Made by a program: the position numbers and the translations under genes | In this document: positions 1 through 11,063 of the stretch, piece by piece | Layout: the number at the start of each line of letters is the position of its first letter | Position numbering within the stretch: position 1 is the first letter of the stretch | Assembly (NCBI RefSeq): GCF_030272615.1 | Contig: NC_081415.1 | Coordinates: forward strand, 371,981,809-372,045,808 | From: Cryptomeria japonica | Lineage: Eukaryota; Streptophyta; Pinopsida; Cupressales; Cupressaceae | DNA: 64,000 nt | Direction: 5' to 3' | The notes under the pieces: generated by a model | Seen by the model: the letters and a program-made list of their open reading frames with translations, nothing else | What the model was told of the DNA's origin: nothing | The model's database searches: none

Positions 1-468
1 TCCAAAACACAATCCCAACATTTTCCCTTCTTGCTTGTGTGTAGGTTCACATAGGTGAGAGAATCATCATTCAATAGGAGGCTTCAATCGTAGACTGATT
101 GTGAGTGTTTTTATCCTTCTCCCTTCCTTTGTTTTATTTCAGTCATTTCATATCTCACAACTTTTAGTTTAGTTTATTCGCTTTCTGTGTTTCATTTCAT
201 TATTCTCATATTTAGAACTTTTTGTACGTGCTTTGTACTTTGTTTGTACATGATGACAGTGCGTCATGATGGTGTCCCAGCTCCGCGCGCTCGTCCTCGA
301 GGACAAAGGCTTGACAGAGCCATCTGTGAGTCCCGGATCGTTGACAATTGCCCTGGTTTGTTATTTTTTTCCCTTGCTCATCTTAGTGCCAGCTCGCAGA
401 GGTACTCGGAAGGACAATTTGTCCTCAAGGATGCATCATCCTCGAGGTGGCAAATTACCTCCATTACA
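1..468 (+). repeat. Element A, 5' LTR (3' portion only)
   Basis: Homologous to 14520-14985 over its whole visible length. It ends in TTACA just before the primer site. The left end of this LTR lies outside the window. Confidence 0.85.
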
Positions 469-471
469 TTT

Positions 472-490
472 TGGTGAACCTAACGTGAAA
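472..490 (+). other. Element A primer binding site (tRNA-Trp type)
   Basis: TGGTGAACCTAACGTGAAA begins three bases after the LTR end. It closely resembles the sites of elements B (4460) and E (49082). From memory of plant tRNA-Trp, whose 3' end reads CACGTCGGGTTCACCA, all three look complementary to that tRNA. The tRNA assignment is inference; the shared position and sequence are directly visible. Confidence 0.7.
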
Positions 491-1090
491 CGGGATTAAC
501 TTTTAATTACTTGCTTTTTGCTTCATTTAGGTGCATTTAGTCTTTTAAATTTTCAAAATTTTAAAAATTTGAAAAGAAAAAAAAGAGAAAAACCAAAAAC
601 CAAAACTTTCATTCGCATTTAGTTTGAATTTCTGCATTTTTTCGTTTATCAATTGAAACCAACTTTATCATTCAGTGTCCCTGTAGTGTGGTCCTTAATG
701 TCGTGTGTCTTGTCTATGAGATTTACATCTCAAAATACAATAGGAGTCATAGTCAGGAGGTTGTCCAGGAAGAGTTTTCCCCTTGATCGCTACAGTCCTC
801 CTCTACCTGACACCATGCAGGGTGAGCAGTCATCTGATCCCAATGAGTTCTTAGCCTCTCACAGTCTGTAATTTGTTTTGATTGGGGGGCCTTCTCATTT
901 TAATTCGCAACCTAACTCTCCTAGGAGTTCTACCCTATCTTCCCCTCTTTTGGTCAATCAGGATTTTGCAGTCACTGTAGATTTTGAGAAGATCAATATG
1001 TTGGAGTAGAATCTGAGAGACTTTGAGGGTTTTTTGTAGTCACTGTAGATTTTGAGAAGATCAATATGTCCCCCCTAGGTCAGGAATGCC

Positions 1091-3071
1091 ATGGGTACCT
1101 TGAGAGACATGTTAATCTCCAACAAGAGAGGCCTGGAGATGTTGAGGGCTTTGTCCATGATTGTTAAAATCCATGTGCCCTTGGCAGATGTACCCCTTGT
1201 GGACAATCAATATGATCCCTTAAGTTCCCATGTTAGTGTTACCATTCCAAGGCTGAGCGCGCACATGGTGGTCTCCACCATACCCAGTGTCAGTGCTTCA
1301 CTCACTCCATTGGACTACACAAGCATGGCTAGTAGTTCAGCTTTTGTTGCTTCTCAGGTTTCAGTAATCAACGCTAGCACTATATCTATCGGTGGCACTA
1401 GTCCTTCTGGACGTGGCGGTGGATTTGGCCCACCTCCACCTCCTTCGCCTTCTAAGTCTGTCCTAAATACAATTTTACAGAACATGGGGTAGTTACAGTT
1501 GTAGCTGATGAACTTAGCCTCTGCCTCTGGTCAATCATTCGTGCCTGCGTATTACAGGAAAAGTCCCCTTGACATTACCATCCTAAATACTATCCTTCCA
1601 ACTATTGTTGATTCCTTGAAGTTTGATAGGTTCAATGGTGATGGGACCCAAATGTGCATATAGATTCCTTTATGACCATGTGTAGTGACTACCATAGTCT
1701 AGATTTTGTGCTGCTAAAACTATTCTTGCGCTCCCTCAAAGGGACAATGTTAGAATGGTATAGCTCCTCACCTAACCACTCTATTCGTACCTTTGATCAG
1801 CTTATGGATCTTTTCCTCAAGTAGTTTCAAGCGAACATTGGTAGCAGGGTCACTATCACCGACCTTGTTCATTGTAAACAGAAACCCAATGAAAAGATCA
1901 TTGATTTTGATTTCGAGATATCAAGGTATCTCAACCAAGATCCCCTTTTCCCTACCAGATAGTGATCTATAGAGGATATTTATCAGCAATCTATAGCCGA
2001 CATTGAGGGAGAAACTATCTCTTAACTGATATTAGAACTTCCCTAAAATGTTCTCTTCTCTCACTGATTACCAACACACTATGTCGCAGTTCGAAGATAC
2101 TTCTTCGAACCCTCACGATGGGTCCTTTGCAAGAACGACCACAGATGGGTCCTGGAAGAATAAGGTTGTCGCTAATGTTGCAGATATTCCTCCAATGGTT
2201 GTTGCGCAAGCCTCGCAACATAATAGTCTTCACTAAGTTGAATGACTCCTACTTGAGTATAATACAACGGTTGTTGAAAGACATCCTTATTACCCTTCTG
2301 GAAATCAAACCATTGTCTGATAGTCGACCTTATCCATGTTGGTATGATGGTTTGAAGTTTTGTCATTATCACCATGTGCCTAGTCAAGACACTGAGCGAT
2401 GTTATCATCTTCGACATGTTTTCCAAGACCACATCAACGGTGGTGCAATCAAGGTGGATGCACGAAAGCACAAATTAAACAAGTTTGCTGATAAAACCAA
2501 CAACGGCTTGTAGATTTATACCAATCCTTTCTCTCCGCATTTGCCAAACTTTATCTCTGCATCGGATCCTTCTTCAGATGATGCTCCATATGTGAACATG
2601 GTCACCATCACCCCCATTAGCTCACCTTCATCCCAAAAGGGGAAGGTATCTGATGTATCCTTGTCATTTACCCCTTTGGATGTCCTGTATTGTGGAGAGC
2701 CTTCTCCTCTTTATGTCCCTACCAAACTGAATGGTCAAACTGTCATAGGTGTAATGGTTGACCCATCTAGCAGGATCGATGTTATCATAGAGGAGACTCT
2801 CTTTGTGAATGACAGGCATAGACTGGCATATGATGAGTGTCACAGAACTTTGACGATGCATGATGGGTTCTATATCTACCCCTTGGGTAGTATCACCTTG
2901 ACAGTCCTCATAGGACCTAAGGTAGTGTCTTCTATGTTTGTCATTATTCCCAAATCAAACCTCTTCCAAGTTAAGCTTGACATTCCTTGGTTGATTTCTA
3001 TGGAAGCAGTCCCCTCATTTGTGCACAAATGTCTCAAGTTTCCCCATGAGGGCACGATGTATATCATCTAG
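1091..3071 (+). pseudogene. Element A gag and protease-like relic
   Basis: The first part is a Pro/Ser/Thr-rich gag N-terminal region with a polyproline run near 1430-1450. A decayed gag core follows at about 1.6-2.1 kb. The last part (about 2.65-3.07 kb) is a protease-like domain. It shares the pattern 'PWL..M.A.PS..HKCLKFP..G' with element B (near 7990-8055) and, more loosely, with element E (near 54840-54910). This shows that the three elements are related in gag-pro although their LTRs differ. Heavily broken fossil. Confidence 0.7.
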
Positions 3072-3183
3072 GACACTAGATACCGACCCCTGATCGCCCA
3101 TGGGGATTTTTTTGTTGGACCACTTTTGGCCTACTCCAATGGGGCCATTATTCCCGCAATGATTAATGTACCGCCCTTATTAT

Positions 3184-3188
3184 CACTA
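3184..3188. repeat. Target site duplication of element B, left copy
   Basis: CACTA directly before the left LTR of element B, identical to 11059-11063 directly after the right LTR. This fixes B's borders at 3189 and 11058. Confidence 0.9.
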
Positions 3189-3360
3189 TGTAGCATCCTA
3201 AAATTGCGACACTTGCAATTTCGACTACATTTTGGTCTTCACGATGGCGATGCAATACACAACCTGAATGGAGACCCTGAAACTTGCTCACGACACTGAA
3301 AACTGCATTTTTCAAGCACCCTGGCCTGAACCTCCTTGCACCTTGCTGTCCCAGGAGGTG

Positions 3361-3449
3361 GGACCAGAGTGCCCAGCGCCCTGGTCCTTCAGGACCAGGG
3401 CGCCCAGAGCCTTGGTCCCCCAGGACCATGGCGCCCAGCGCCCTGGTCC
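3361..3449 (+). repeat. Three tandem GGACC...GGTCC hairpins in the element B LTR
   Basis: Units at 3361-3387, 3392-3418 and 3423-3449, each 27 nt with a 4-nt spacer. Each starts GGACCA and ends TGGTCC, with a GC-rich loop containing GCGCCC or GTGCCC. They sit about 120-210 bp upstream of the TATA box. The right LTR has two units (9995-10021, 10026-10052). Confidence 0.9.
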
Positions 3450-3571
3450 CTGGGCCTATTTTGGGCCCGGTCTCCTAAGGGGTCTTGGGTCTTTTTGTTT
3501 GCAATTTGGAAATTAACTTTCCTGGTCGGCCTAAGGTTGGGAAAATCAGTCTATCAACCCTAAATGACAAG

Positions 3572-3579
3572 TATATAAA
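3572..3579 (+). promoter_or_regulatory. TATA box of element B LTR
   Basis: TATATAAA in an otherwise mixed-composition stretch, conserved in the right LTR at the equivalent place (near 10174). Transcription, if any, would start roughly 30 bp downstream, defining the U3/R border. Confidence 0.6.
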
Positions 3580-4459
3580 CTACATTTTCCTCTCTCATTT
3601 GGATAGAGAGACACACATGAGGGAAAAGGCGTGGAAACTATACTCAAGCATTCAAGCATTCAAGCATTCTTTCAAGCAATTGATCATTCTAAGTCTCCAT
3701 TCAAGGCTAAGTGTTGCATTCAAGACAAGGATTCAACCATTGAAGAGGAGATCACATACTACATACAACATACTACAACAACATACAACATCTATACCTT
3801 CGCACATGAGGATACAAACATCCTTAGAACAAGGTATTAGTACTTGTTTTACATACATTTACATTTACAGCACTTGCTCATTTCTTGGTTAATTCCAAAA
3901 CCGGGGTTTGACCTAAAGGAAAACCCCTAATCCCTAACCCCCCAATCGTCTTCGCTTTTCTATGTGTAGGTTACAGGTACGCGGCTGAAATTGAAGATCT
4001 GGAATCCTTGTGCAGAGACGAACAGATCCCCCTTCATTTCGCGGATTTTTCGGAGGACCGTGGCGCCGGGCACCATTGTCCTGACAACTTTTGCTCAAAT
4101 TTGCAGGACAGCGCCGTATCGACATTTTACTGCTAATTCCAGGTCCACAGCTTCATCCTATATCCCTATCTCAGTTTATAAGCGAATCTTTGTCACTTTC
4201 TATGCATTCCTAGCTTAATTCTTCTATCAACATTCTTTACAAAAGAGGGTAGCCTTGCTTTCTTAACCCTTGAAACACATTTAGCATCCAATCTTGCATT
4301 GTGTGGGATTGGATCTTGTGGGTTTCAACCCCTCTTTTGAATGTAAAGTCTCTCCCTTAAGTGAAAACCATCAACCCTAGCGAACCTCCCTTCTCTCTCC
4401 TCGGAGTTGGAAGAGGGGAGGGCAACTAGGGTTCGATCGCGATTTTCCGCTTTACATTT

Positions 4460-4478
4460 TGGTGAACCCGACGTGAAC
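4460..4478 (+). other. Element B primer binding site (tRNA-Trp type)
   Basis: TGGTGAACCCGACGTGAAC starts three bases after the LTR end. From memory, its first 18 bases are the exact complement of the 3' end of plant tRNA-Trp plus CCA. Confidence 0.75.
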
Positions 4479-5637
4479 ATCCTTTCTGATTATTCATAGT
4501 TAGATCTGAAAATTGGATTCCTTGATTACATTTCCATGTTTGATCTTTTGCAAAATTTTAGAGGTGATTGCATAAAAACCCTAAAATTTCTTTTTGAAAA
4601 TTAAGCTTACGAAATGCTTAATTGTTAATGTTTGTTTCAGATCTGCCCTTCTGTTACAAATTATCAGTTCATATCTGTGCTTTAATTTTGAAAATTAAGT
4701 GGTTAAGTGTCAAAACCCTAATTTTTGAAACCCTCTTGATTCAACCTTTGTCCAACAATTTCACTGATCAAAACATCTCCAAATCAGTTGTAACTTTGGA
4801 TTCCGGCATAAAATCACAATATCTTTCATCCCTGAAAATTTGGAAAAAAGTTGCGAGGACCGTGTGCACTCCGAGCGCCATCGTCCCTGACATTTTTTTC
4901 GAAATTTCGGGAGCGAGATCTTACTGTATTTTCCTGCTAAAATCCAGAATTTTGGCTGCCTTTATCAAATCTAACACTTTCAAAATTACAGTCAAAGTTG
5001 GTCTTGTGATTGCTTGGATTAAGGCTTCTAATCATTCAAAAATCATCGAAATTGAAATTTTGTGTCAAAATTGTGTTCTTACTGTCCTAAATCTGAAAAG
5101 GGTGTTTGCATTCATTCGAAATTTCAGTGCTTTATTCAAATTCTTGCAATTTGTGACTTTTGAAATTAAATGCTTAATTACAACAACTTTAATTTCCGCT
5201 TTCAAAATTGAATTTTGCGTGAAATTGAGTCAATTTTCAAATTTCAAAATTTGCATTGCTTTTGACATTCCCTCTAAAATCATAAAATTCAAAATTTTAG
5301 TTTCCCTCTCTTTTTCAAAAATTCAAATTTTTCATTTTTCGACAATCTTGGTAGGGTTCAATTTTGAATTCGCAACTTTAATTTGGCCTATCTACAGATC
5401 GTAAAACCACTCAATTTTTTCAGATTAGCTCTAAAATCATCATACCTTTCATCCCTGCAAATTTCAAAAAAAGTTGCAAGGACCGTGTTGCACTCCGAGC
5501 GCCACGGTCCCAAACATTTTTTCTGAAATTTCGGGAGATTGTCCTGATTGTATTTAACAGCTTAAATCCAGAAGATTGGCTGATTTTACTGAAAATTGCT
5601 ACCTCTAAATTCAAAACTTTCTCTCTCTCTCTAGTGC
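4479..5637 (+). other. Element B leader with two further GGACC hairpins
   Basis: AT-rich untranslated leader. A roughly 110-bp block at about 4850-4960 recurs at about 5474-5585. Each copy starts with a GGACCGTG...GGTCC or CGTCC hairpin (4857-4886, 5480-5510). The second forms a perfect 8-bp stem. A long open frame across this leader has the composition of noncoding AT-rich DNA and is not annotated. Confidence 0.65.
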
Positions 5638-8600
5638 ATGAGTTTTACAACAATAAGCCCTACTTACACTATTCCTGTTAGACGAAGCCGTAGAATTAAG
5701 TCTTTCCGAGGTTTAACTACTGAGGGGATGGAACCTAATTTGAATAGCCTTTTTAACGAGGACATGGGTAATTTCCCTAATCCTCCTAATGATGAAGAAG
5801 CTCTCCATGAGGTTTCTGTAGAACAACTTTCGAAATTGGATAACCAATTTGATGATTTTCACCAATGGATGTCTCATGAGTATCCCAATAGTCAAGCTCT
5901 TCCTTTAATTGAGGGTCTAAAACATATGCTTCAAAGTGATAAGAATGGAATTGATATTTTGCGTAGTATTGCACACATTGTGGATTCGAATGTGATGCCT
6001 ATGAAGAGTTGTGCTGAAAATTTGGGTTATACACAACCTCCTACTCAAGTCAATCATTCTATTCCTTTGATGACTTCTATTGCTAGCGTACCTACCTTTA
6101 CATCAAACATAATGGCTACTTCTACACAAGACATTCCTCCTGTGATCACCAGTCATGGGGGCAACCCTTCTTCTTCAATTAACCCTCTTCCTTCATTTAA
6201 TCCGACTTCTTCATTCATTCCTTCAATGAATGTCCCTATTATATCTCCACAAATGAACATGACGCAAGGGGGCAATTCGTTTAACCATTCCATTCCTCCT
6301 TGTAGTGTTCCTCCTATCCAATCATCTCCTATGACTAACTATCATAGAGTCCCACCACCTTACTCTTTACCTTCTTTCAATAACATAACACCTCCATCAC
6401 AATCTAACACGTCTAATATGAACTCTTCGACTGAAGCGACCATTAACAATCTTGCACAAACTGTCTCTTCTTTACAACAACAAATTGCCTCTATGAATCA
6501 ATCTAAGTTTAGTGTGCCCACATTTGATGTTGCGAGCCCACTTTCTCTTGACATTGTTCGAGCTATCCCTCCTAAACATGTTGAAATCCCGCATTTGGAG
6601 CTTTATAATGGTAAAGGAGATCCTCTAACACATGTTAAGACCTTTCAAACAATATGTACTGATTTTGCTTATGACCAAAGGTTGCTTGCAAAACTGTTTA
6701 CTAGAACATTAAGAGACAAAGCCCTACAATGGTATTGCTCGTTGCCTTCCTATTCTATTACTTCTTTCGAACAACTTGCAAATGCTTTCATTCAACAATT
6801 TCAAAACAATATAAGTCCTAAAGTTACTTTGATTGATTTAATGCATTGTAAACAAGGTGTTAAAGAAAAAGTGACTGATTTCATTGGTAGATATAAGCAT
6901 TTGTATGCTCAAATTTCTTTTCCAGTGCCTGACAATGATATTCAAAGAATCTTTATTTCTAATTTACAAAAAGATATTCGAGACAAACTCCTATTTTCTG
7001 AGTTTACTTCTTTCCAACAGTTGTGCGCAACTCTTCACAATTATCAACTGACTGTGAGTCAAATGGAACAATCACATCCTATGACTCCGAGTGATAAGGG
7101 TGATAGTAGTCAACAACCATTTGGGAAGTTTAAACCGAACAGAGATTCCATCAAATTCAATGAAAACATCATCAACAACAATGTGAATGCAGCATCAGGT
7201 GTGCCTCCTATTTCTAAATTTTTCAAGAAAGAAAGAAAGTATACTCCTTTGAATGAATCATTGCATAGTATTATGAATAAGTTATTGGAACAAAATGTGC
7301 TTACTCTTCCTCCTATAAGGCAAATTGATCCTGCAAAGATTACTTCACCTTATTTTGATAGCAAAGCTTTTTGTCAATTTCATCGTTAGCCTGGGCATGA
7401 TACTGAAAAATGTTTTTCTTTGAAGGGTAAAATTCAAGATTTGATTGATAATAACACTATTTCTGTTTCTGGAGTGAATGATAAAGGCAATACATCTGTA
7501 GCTCCTCCTAATCAAAATCTTCAGATTTTCACTGATCCATTACCTTCTCATACCTCTAATGCAATTGAGGCTAATGATTCCTCTCTCTCATCTGATGGTC
7601 TTGTGTCTATGACTCCGAATGTGATTAACTTTGTAGAGCAGCAAGAAAACCCTAAAGAACCTTCCATCACATTTGATTCTAGTGAAACCATTAGAGCACC
7701 TGATGGTCCTTTATACATAGTTGCAAAAGTCAAGAATACACCTTGCCGTGGAGTGCTTATTGATCCTTCTTGTATGGTTAATGTCATTACTGAAGAATTT
7801 CTTTTTACTTTGCAATTGAATCAAGTGATCTATGACAAAACAGATGTGATTGTGAAACTATTTGATGCATTTTCTTCTCCTGCAATTGGTTCTATTACAT
7901 TGCCTATTGAGGTCCATAACAAATCCCTTGATGTGAACTTTGCTATTATTCCTTCATCCGAACAATTTCATGTGAAGCTTGGCTATCCTTGGCTATCTTC
8001 CATGAAAGCTATTGCTTCTCCTATTCATAAGTGTTTGAAATTTCCCCATAATGGTGAAGTTGTTACTGTCAATCATAGTCTCTTTAAACCAGCTGAAAGA
8101 ACTTCTAGCGTTCCTATTGATTACTTTTGGCCTAAACAATTCCAATCTCTTCCTTCGCGAAGTGATCATCTTTTCAAATCTTATCAAAAGTGGAAAACAG
8201 ATATGATCCTATCTCTAAGTGAACCTAGAACACCTAAACTTGATATTCCTATCATTCTTGAGAAGGAAGTTCTTCCTTTGAAAGATAAAACTAATGTCTT
8301 TCCTCAAGAAGATTCCCAACCCATCCCTATGGATGTGACTATGCCTATATCTAATAAACCTCCTAAGAGTAGACCTATATCTCCTCATCATGATGGACTT
8401 GGTCTCCTTCCTAAACCAAATATTTCTCCCTTATATGGAGCAGTTCCTCCTCCGTCCTTTTATAGAGAGAAGAGACCTTCCTCTTCTCCTATTATCCAGC
8501 CTAAGAGACCACAACCTAAACACCCAAGTGATAAGGATGAGAACATTCCTCCTCCTCAATCTTCACAACTTCATACTAAGACTAGACAAAATCATTCTGC

Positions 8601-9048
8601 ACGCGAACGTCGACGAAAGCGTCGTCTTAGAGCTCAAGCAGCTGCTTCTCAAACTTTGCAATCTCCAAAAACACCTTCAACAAGCATTATTCCATTTTCT
8701 CCTTAGCCGGAAATTGAGCCGAAATCTCCTAAACATAAGATGCATGATGGTCTTGATCCTGTGCGAGTTAAAGATCCTATTTTTATAAATCTTGATGATG
8801 ATATAGATGAAAATGTTATTCATGATGCAAATGTTACTCTTGTTCATTCTAATAGTGAATATGAACTTGTTGATATTGATAACCATTTATCTAATGAATT
8901 TTCTAAAGCACTTATCCTAGCTCCTAGACAAGAACAATGTGGCTCAGAACATGAACATAGCCCTTGTTTGGATCTTGTGATAGCTCCATCTGCTGTGTTG
9001 GATGTTCCTCCTCTAGCGTGTTCCCTACCTTCCCGAAACATTGATTAG
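5638..9048 (+). pseudogene. Element B gag and protease-like coding region
   Basis: Starts at an ATG soon after a CT-rich stretch. The N-terminal third is Ser/Pro/Asn-rich. A retrotransposon gag core lies at about 6530-7080, with 'KALQWY', 'LANAFIQQF' and 'VTLIDLMHCKQ'. It is followed by a CHR..GH-like knuckle area and a protease-like domain at about 7690-8060 ('GYPWLSSMKA', 'HKCLKFPHNG'). The tail to 9048 is a Pro- and Lys/Arg-rich, then acidic, spacer without a recognised fold. The gag core shares its residue pattern with element E at about 52.9-53.3 kb. There is no polymerase. Fossil with a few breaks, otherwise nearly whole. Confidence 0.85.
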
Positions 9049-9807
9049 CAAGATCGGGGGGTAGATGACGTGCTAGACTAGTTCATTAGCATAGCAGATT
9101 CTCTCCTCCTCTCTTTTGTTACTTCTTCTATGTGTTATTCTCATTCTTCTATTTGTTGTCCTTAGTGTTGTCTACTTGAGGACGATGCAAAGCATTGAGA
9201 TCTCTCAATCTCTCTCATGTTGACTCAAAAGACACATGTGTTCCCTTCTTCTAGGTGACCTTCCTTGATTGGGGAATGAAGAACAATTATGCATACATAC
9301 ATATGATATACATGAATAATCATACAACATACTGACCCTGAGGAAAGTGAAGTCACCTTGTGCTTTGTGTTTTGTGTCTATTATCCTTGGGCTTATCTCA
9401 CACTTGGGGGCTAAATCCTTGTGATAACGTGCTCCTTTCCCTTTTTCATTTTCTTATATGTATCACTACCTTAAAGCAATCACCCCCGGTGAGGCGTGTG
9501 CGATCGCTTTAACGTAGGGGGGCATACATCCCGTCCATATCTTTTCAAGATACTTGAAAATTTCTTGACAAATTTAGCTTTGCCTTGAAAATTTTTGATA
9601 TCTTTCTTGCATGACTCATAGTGAGGGAACCTTACTACTAATAGTCATGGTTCTCCCTCGTGATCTTCCCTTTTACTTTGTCAATCGAAGTCGTAAGATC
9701 CTTAGTCCACTGGGGGCTTGGTGTGTCTTGCCTCCTTGACGTGGTGAAAGTCTTTCAATGTTGTTTCCTTGTACTTTACCGGAAGTATGAGCATACATAC
9801 TCCCGCT
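9049..9807 (+). other. Element B 3' noncoding region
   Basis: No open frame or known domain. Several G-rich patches (for example near 9484-9535) and the phrase 'GGGGGCTAAAT' or similar near 9406-9416 and 9812-9823. It leads into the purine tract before the right LTR. Confidence 0.5.
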
Positions 9808-9822
9808 AAAGTGGGGGCTAAA
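9808..9822 (+). other. Element B polypurine tract
   Basis: AAAGTGGGGGCTAAA immediately before the TG of the right LTR, the expected plus-strand primer position. Element A has the related AAAGTGAGGGTAAAA at 13861-13875. Confidence 0.8.
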
Positions 9823-11058
9823 TGTAGCGTCCTAAAATTGCGACACTTGCAATTTCGATTGCATTTCGGTCTTCACGATGGTGACGCAACACGCAACCTG
9901 AATGGAGACCTTGAAACTTGCTCACGACACTGAAAACTGCATTTTTCAAGCACCCTGGCCTGAACCTCCTTGCACTCTGCTGTCCCGGGAGGTGGGACCA
10001 GAGTGCCCAGCGCCTTGGTCCTTCAGGACCATGGCGCCCAGCGCCCTGGTCCCTGGGCCTATTTTGGCTCGGTCTCCTAAGGGGTCTTGGGTCTTTTTGT
10101 TTGCAATTTGGAAATTAACTTTCCTGGTCGGCCTAAGGTCGGGAAAATCAGTCTATCAGCCCTAAATGACAAGTATATAAACTACATTTTCCTCTCTCAT
10201 TTGGATAGAGAGACACACATGAGGGAAAAGGCGTGGAAACTATACTCAAGCATTCAAGCATTCAAGCATTCTTTCAAGCAATTGATCATTCTAAGTCTCC
10301 ATTCAAGGCTAAGTGTTGCATTCAAGACAAGGATTCAACCATTGAAGAGGAGATCACATACTACATACAACATACTACAACAACATACAACATCTATACC
10401 TTCACACATAAGGATACAAACATCCTTAGAACAAGGTATTAGTACTTGTTTTACATACATTTACATTTACAGCACTTGCTCATTTCTTGGTTAATTCCAA
10501 AACCGGGGTTTGACCTAAAGGCAAACCCCTAATCCCTAACCCCCCAATCGTCTTCATTTTTCTGTGTGTAGGTTGCAGGTACGCGGCTGAAATTGAAGAG
10601 CTGGAATCCTTGTGCAGAGATGAACAGATCCCCCTTCGTTTCGCGGATTTTTCGGAGGACCGTGGCGCCGGGCGCCATCGTCCTGACAACTTTTGCTCAA
10701 ATTTGCAGGACAGCGCCGTATCGACATTTTACTGCTAATTCCAGGTCCGCAGCTTCATCCTATATCCCTATCTCAGTTTATAAGCGAATCTTTGTCACTT
10801 TCTATGCATTCCTAGCTTAATTCTTCTATCAACATTCTTTACAAAAGAGGGTAGCCTTGCTTTCTTAACCCTTGAAACACATTTAGCATCCAATCTTGCA
10901 TTGTGTGGGATTGGATCTTGTGGGTTTCAACCCCTCTTTTGAATGTAAAGTCTCTCCCTTAAGTGAAAACCATCAACCCTAGCGAACCTCCCTTCTCTCT
11001 CCTCGGAGTTGGAAGAGGGGAGGGCAACTAGGGTTCGATCGCGATTTTCCGCTTTACA
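9823..11058 (+). repeat. Element B, 3' LTR
   Basis: Matches 3189-4456. Ends TTTACA followed by the target duplication CACTA (11059-11063). Carries two rather than three tandem GGACC hairpins. Confidence 0.93.
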
Positions 11059-11063
11059 CACTA

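Larger units (their letters stand above)
3189..4456 (+). repeat. Element B, 5' LTR
   Basis: Begins TGTAGCATCC and ends TTTACA, and matches 9823-11058. It holds three tandem 27-nt GGACC hairpins at a 31-bp period (3361, 3392, 3423), a TATA box at 3572-3579 and a fourth hairpin of the same family at 4055-4081. The right LTR has only two tandem hairpins, which accounts for most of the length difference (1268 against 1236 bp). Confidence 0.93.
3189..11058 (+). mobile_element. Element B: Ty3/gypsy retrotransposon, gag-protease only, young, inserted in element A
   Basis: A complete 7870-bp unit: LTR (3189-4456), primer site, leader, gag and protease-like coding region, 3' noncoding region, purine tract, LTR (9823-11058), with the target duplication CACTA on both sides. 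No reverse transcriptase, RNase H or integrase is present, and the spacing leaves no deletion scar that would account for one. It therefore resembles the known class of gag-carrying non-autonomous LTR elements (TR-GAG type). By hand count the LTRs differ by about 30 substitutions over about 1230 bp (about 2.4%), nearly all C/T or G/A transitions, plus one 31-bp copy-number difference. The coding region is nearly whole, with only a few breaks. Confidence 0.93.

Noticed and set aside
187-477. Open frames inside the LTR of element A
   Set aside because: They overlap the U5 part of the LTR and are not kept in the right-hand copy.
4622-5404. 260-codon frame rich in Phe, Ile and Lys
   Set aside because: It lies in element B's AT-rich leader before gag, has no domain, and runs through the duplicated hairpin block.
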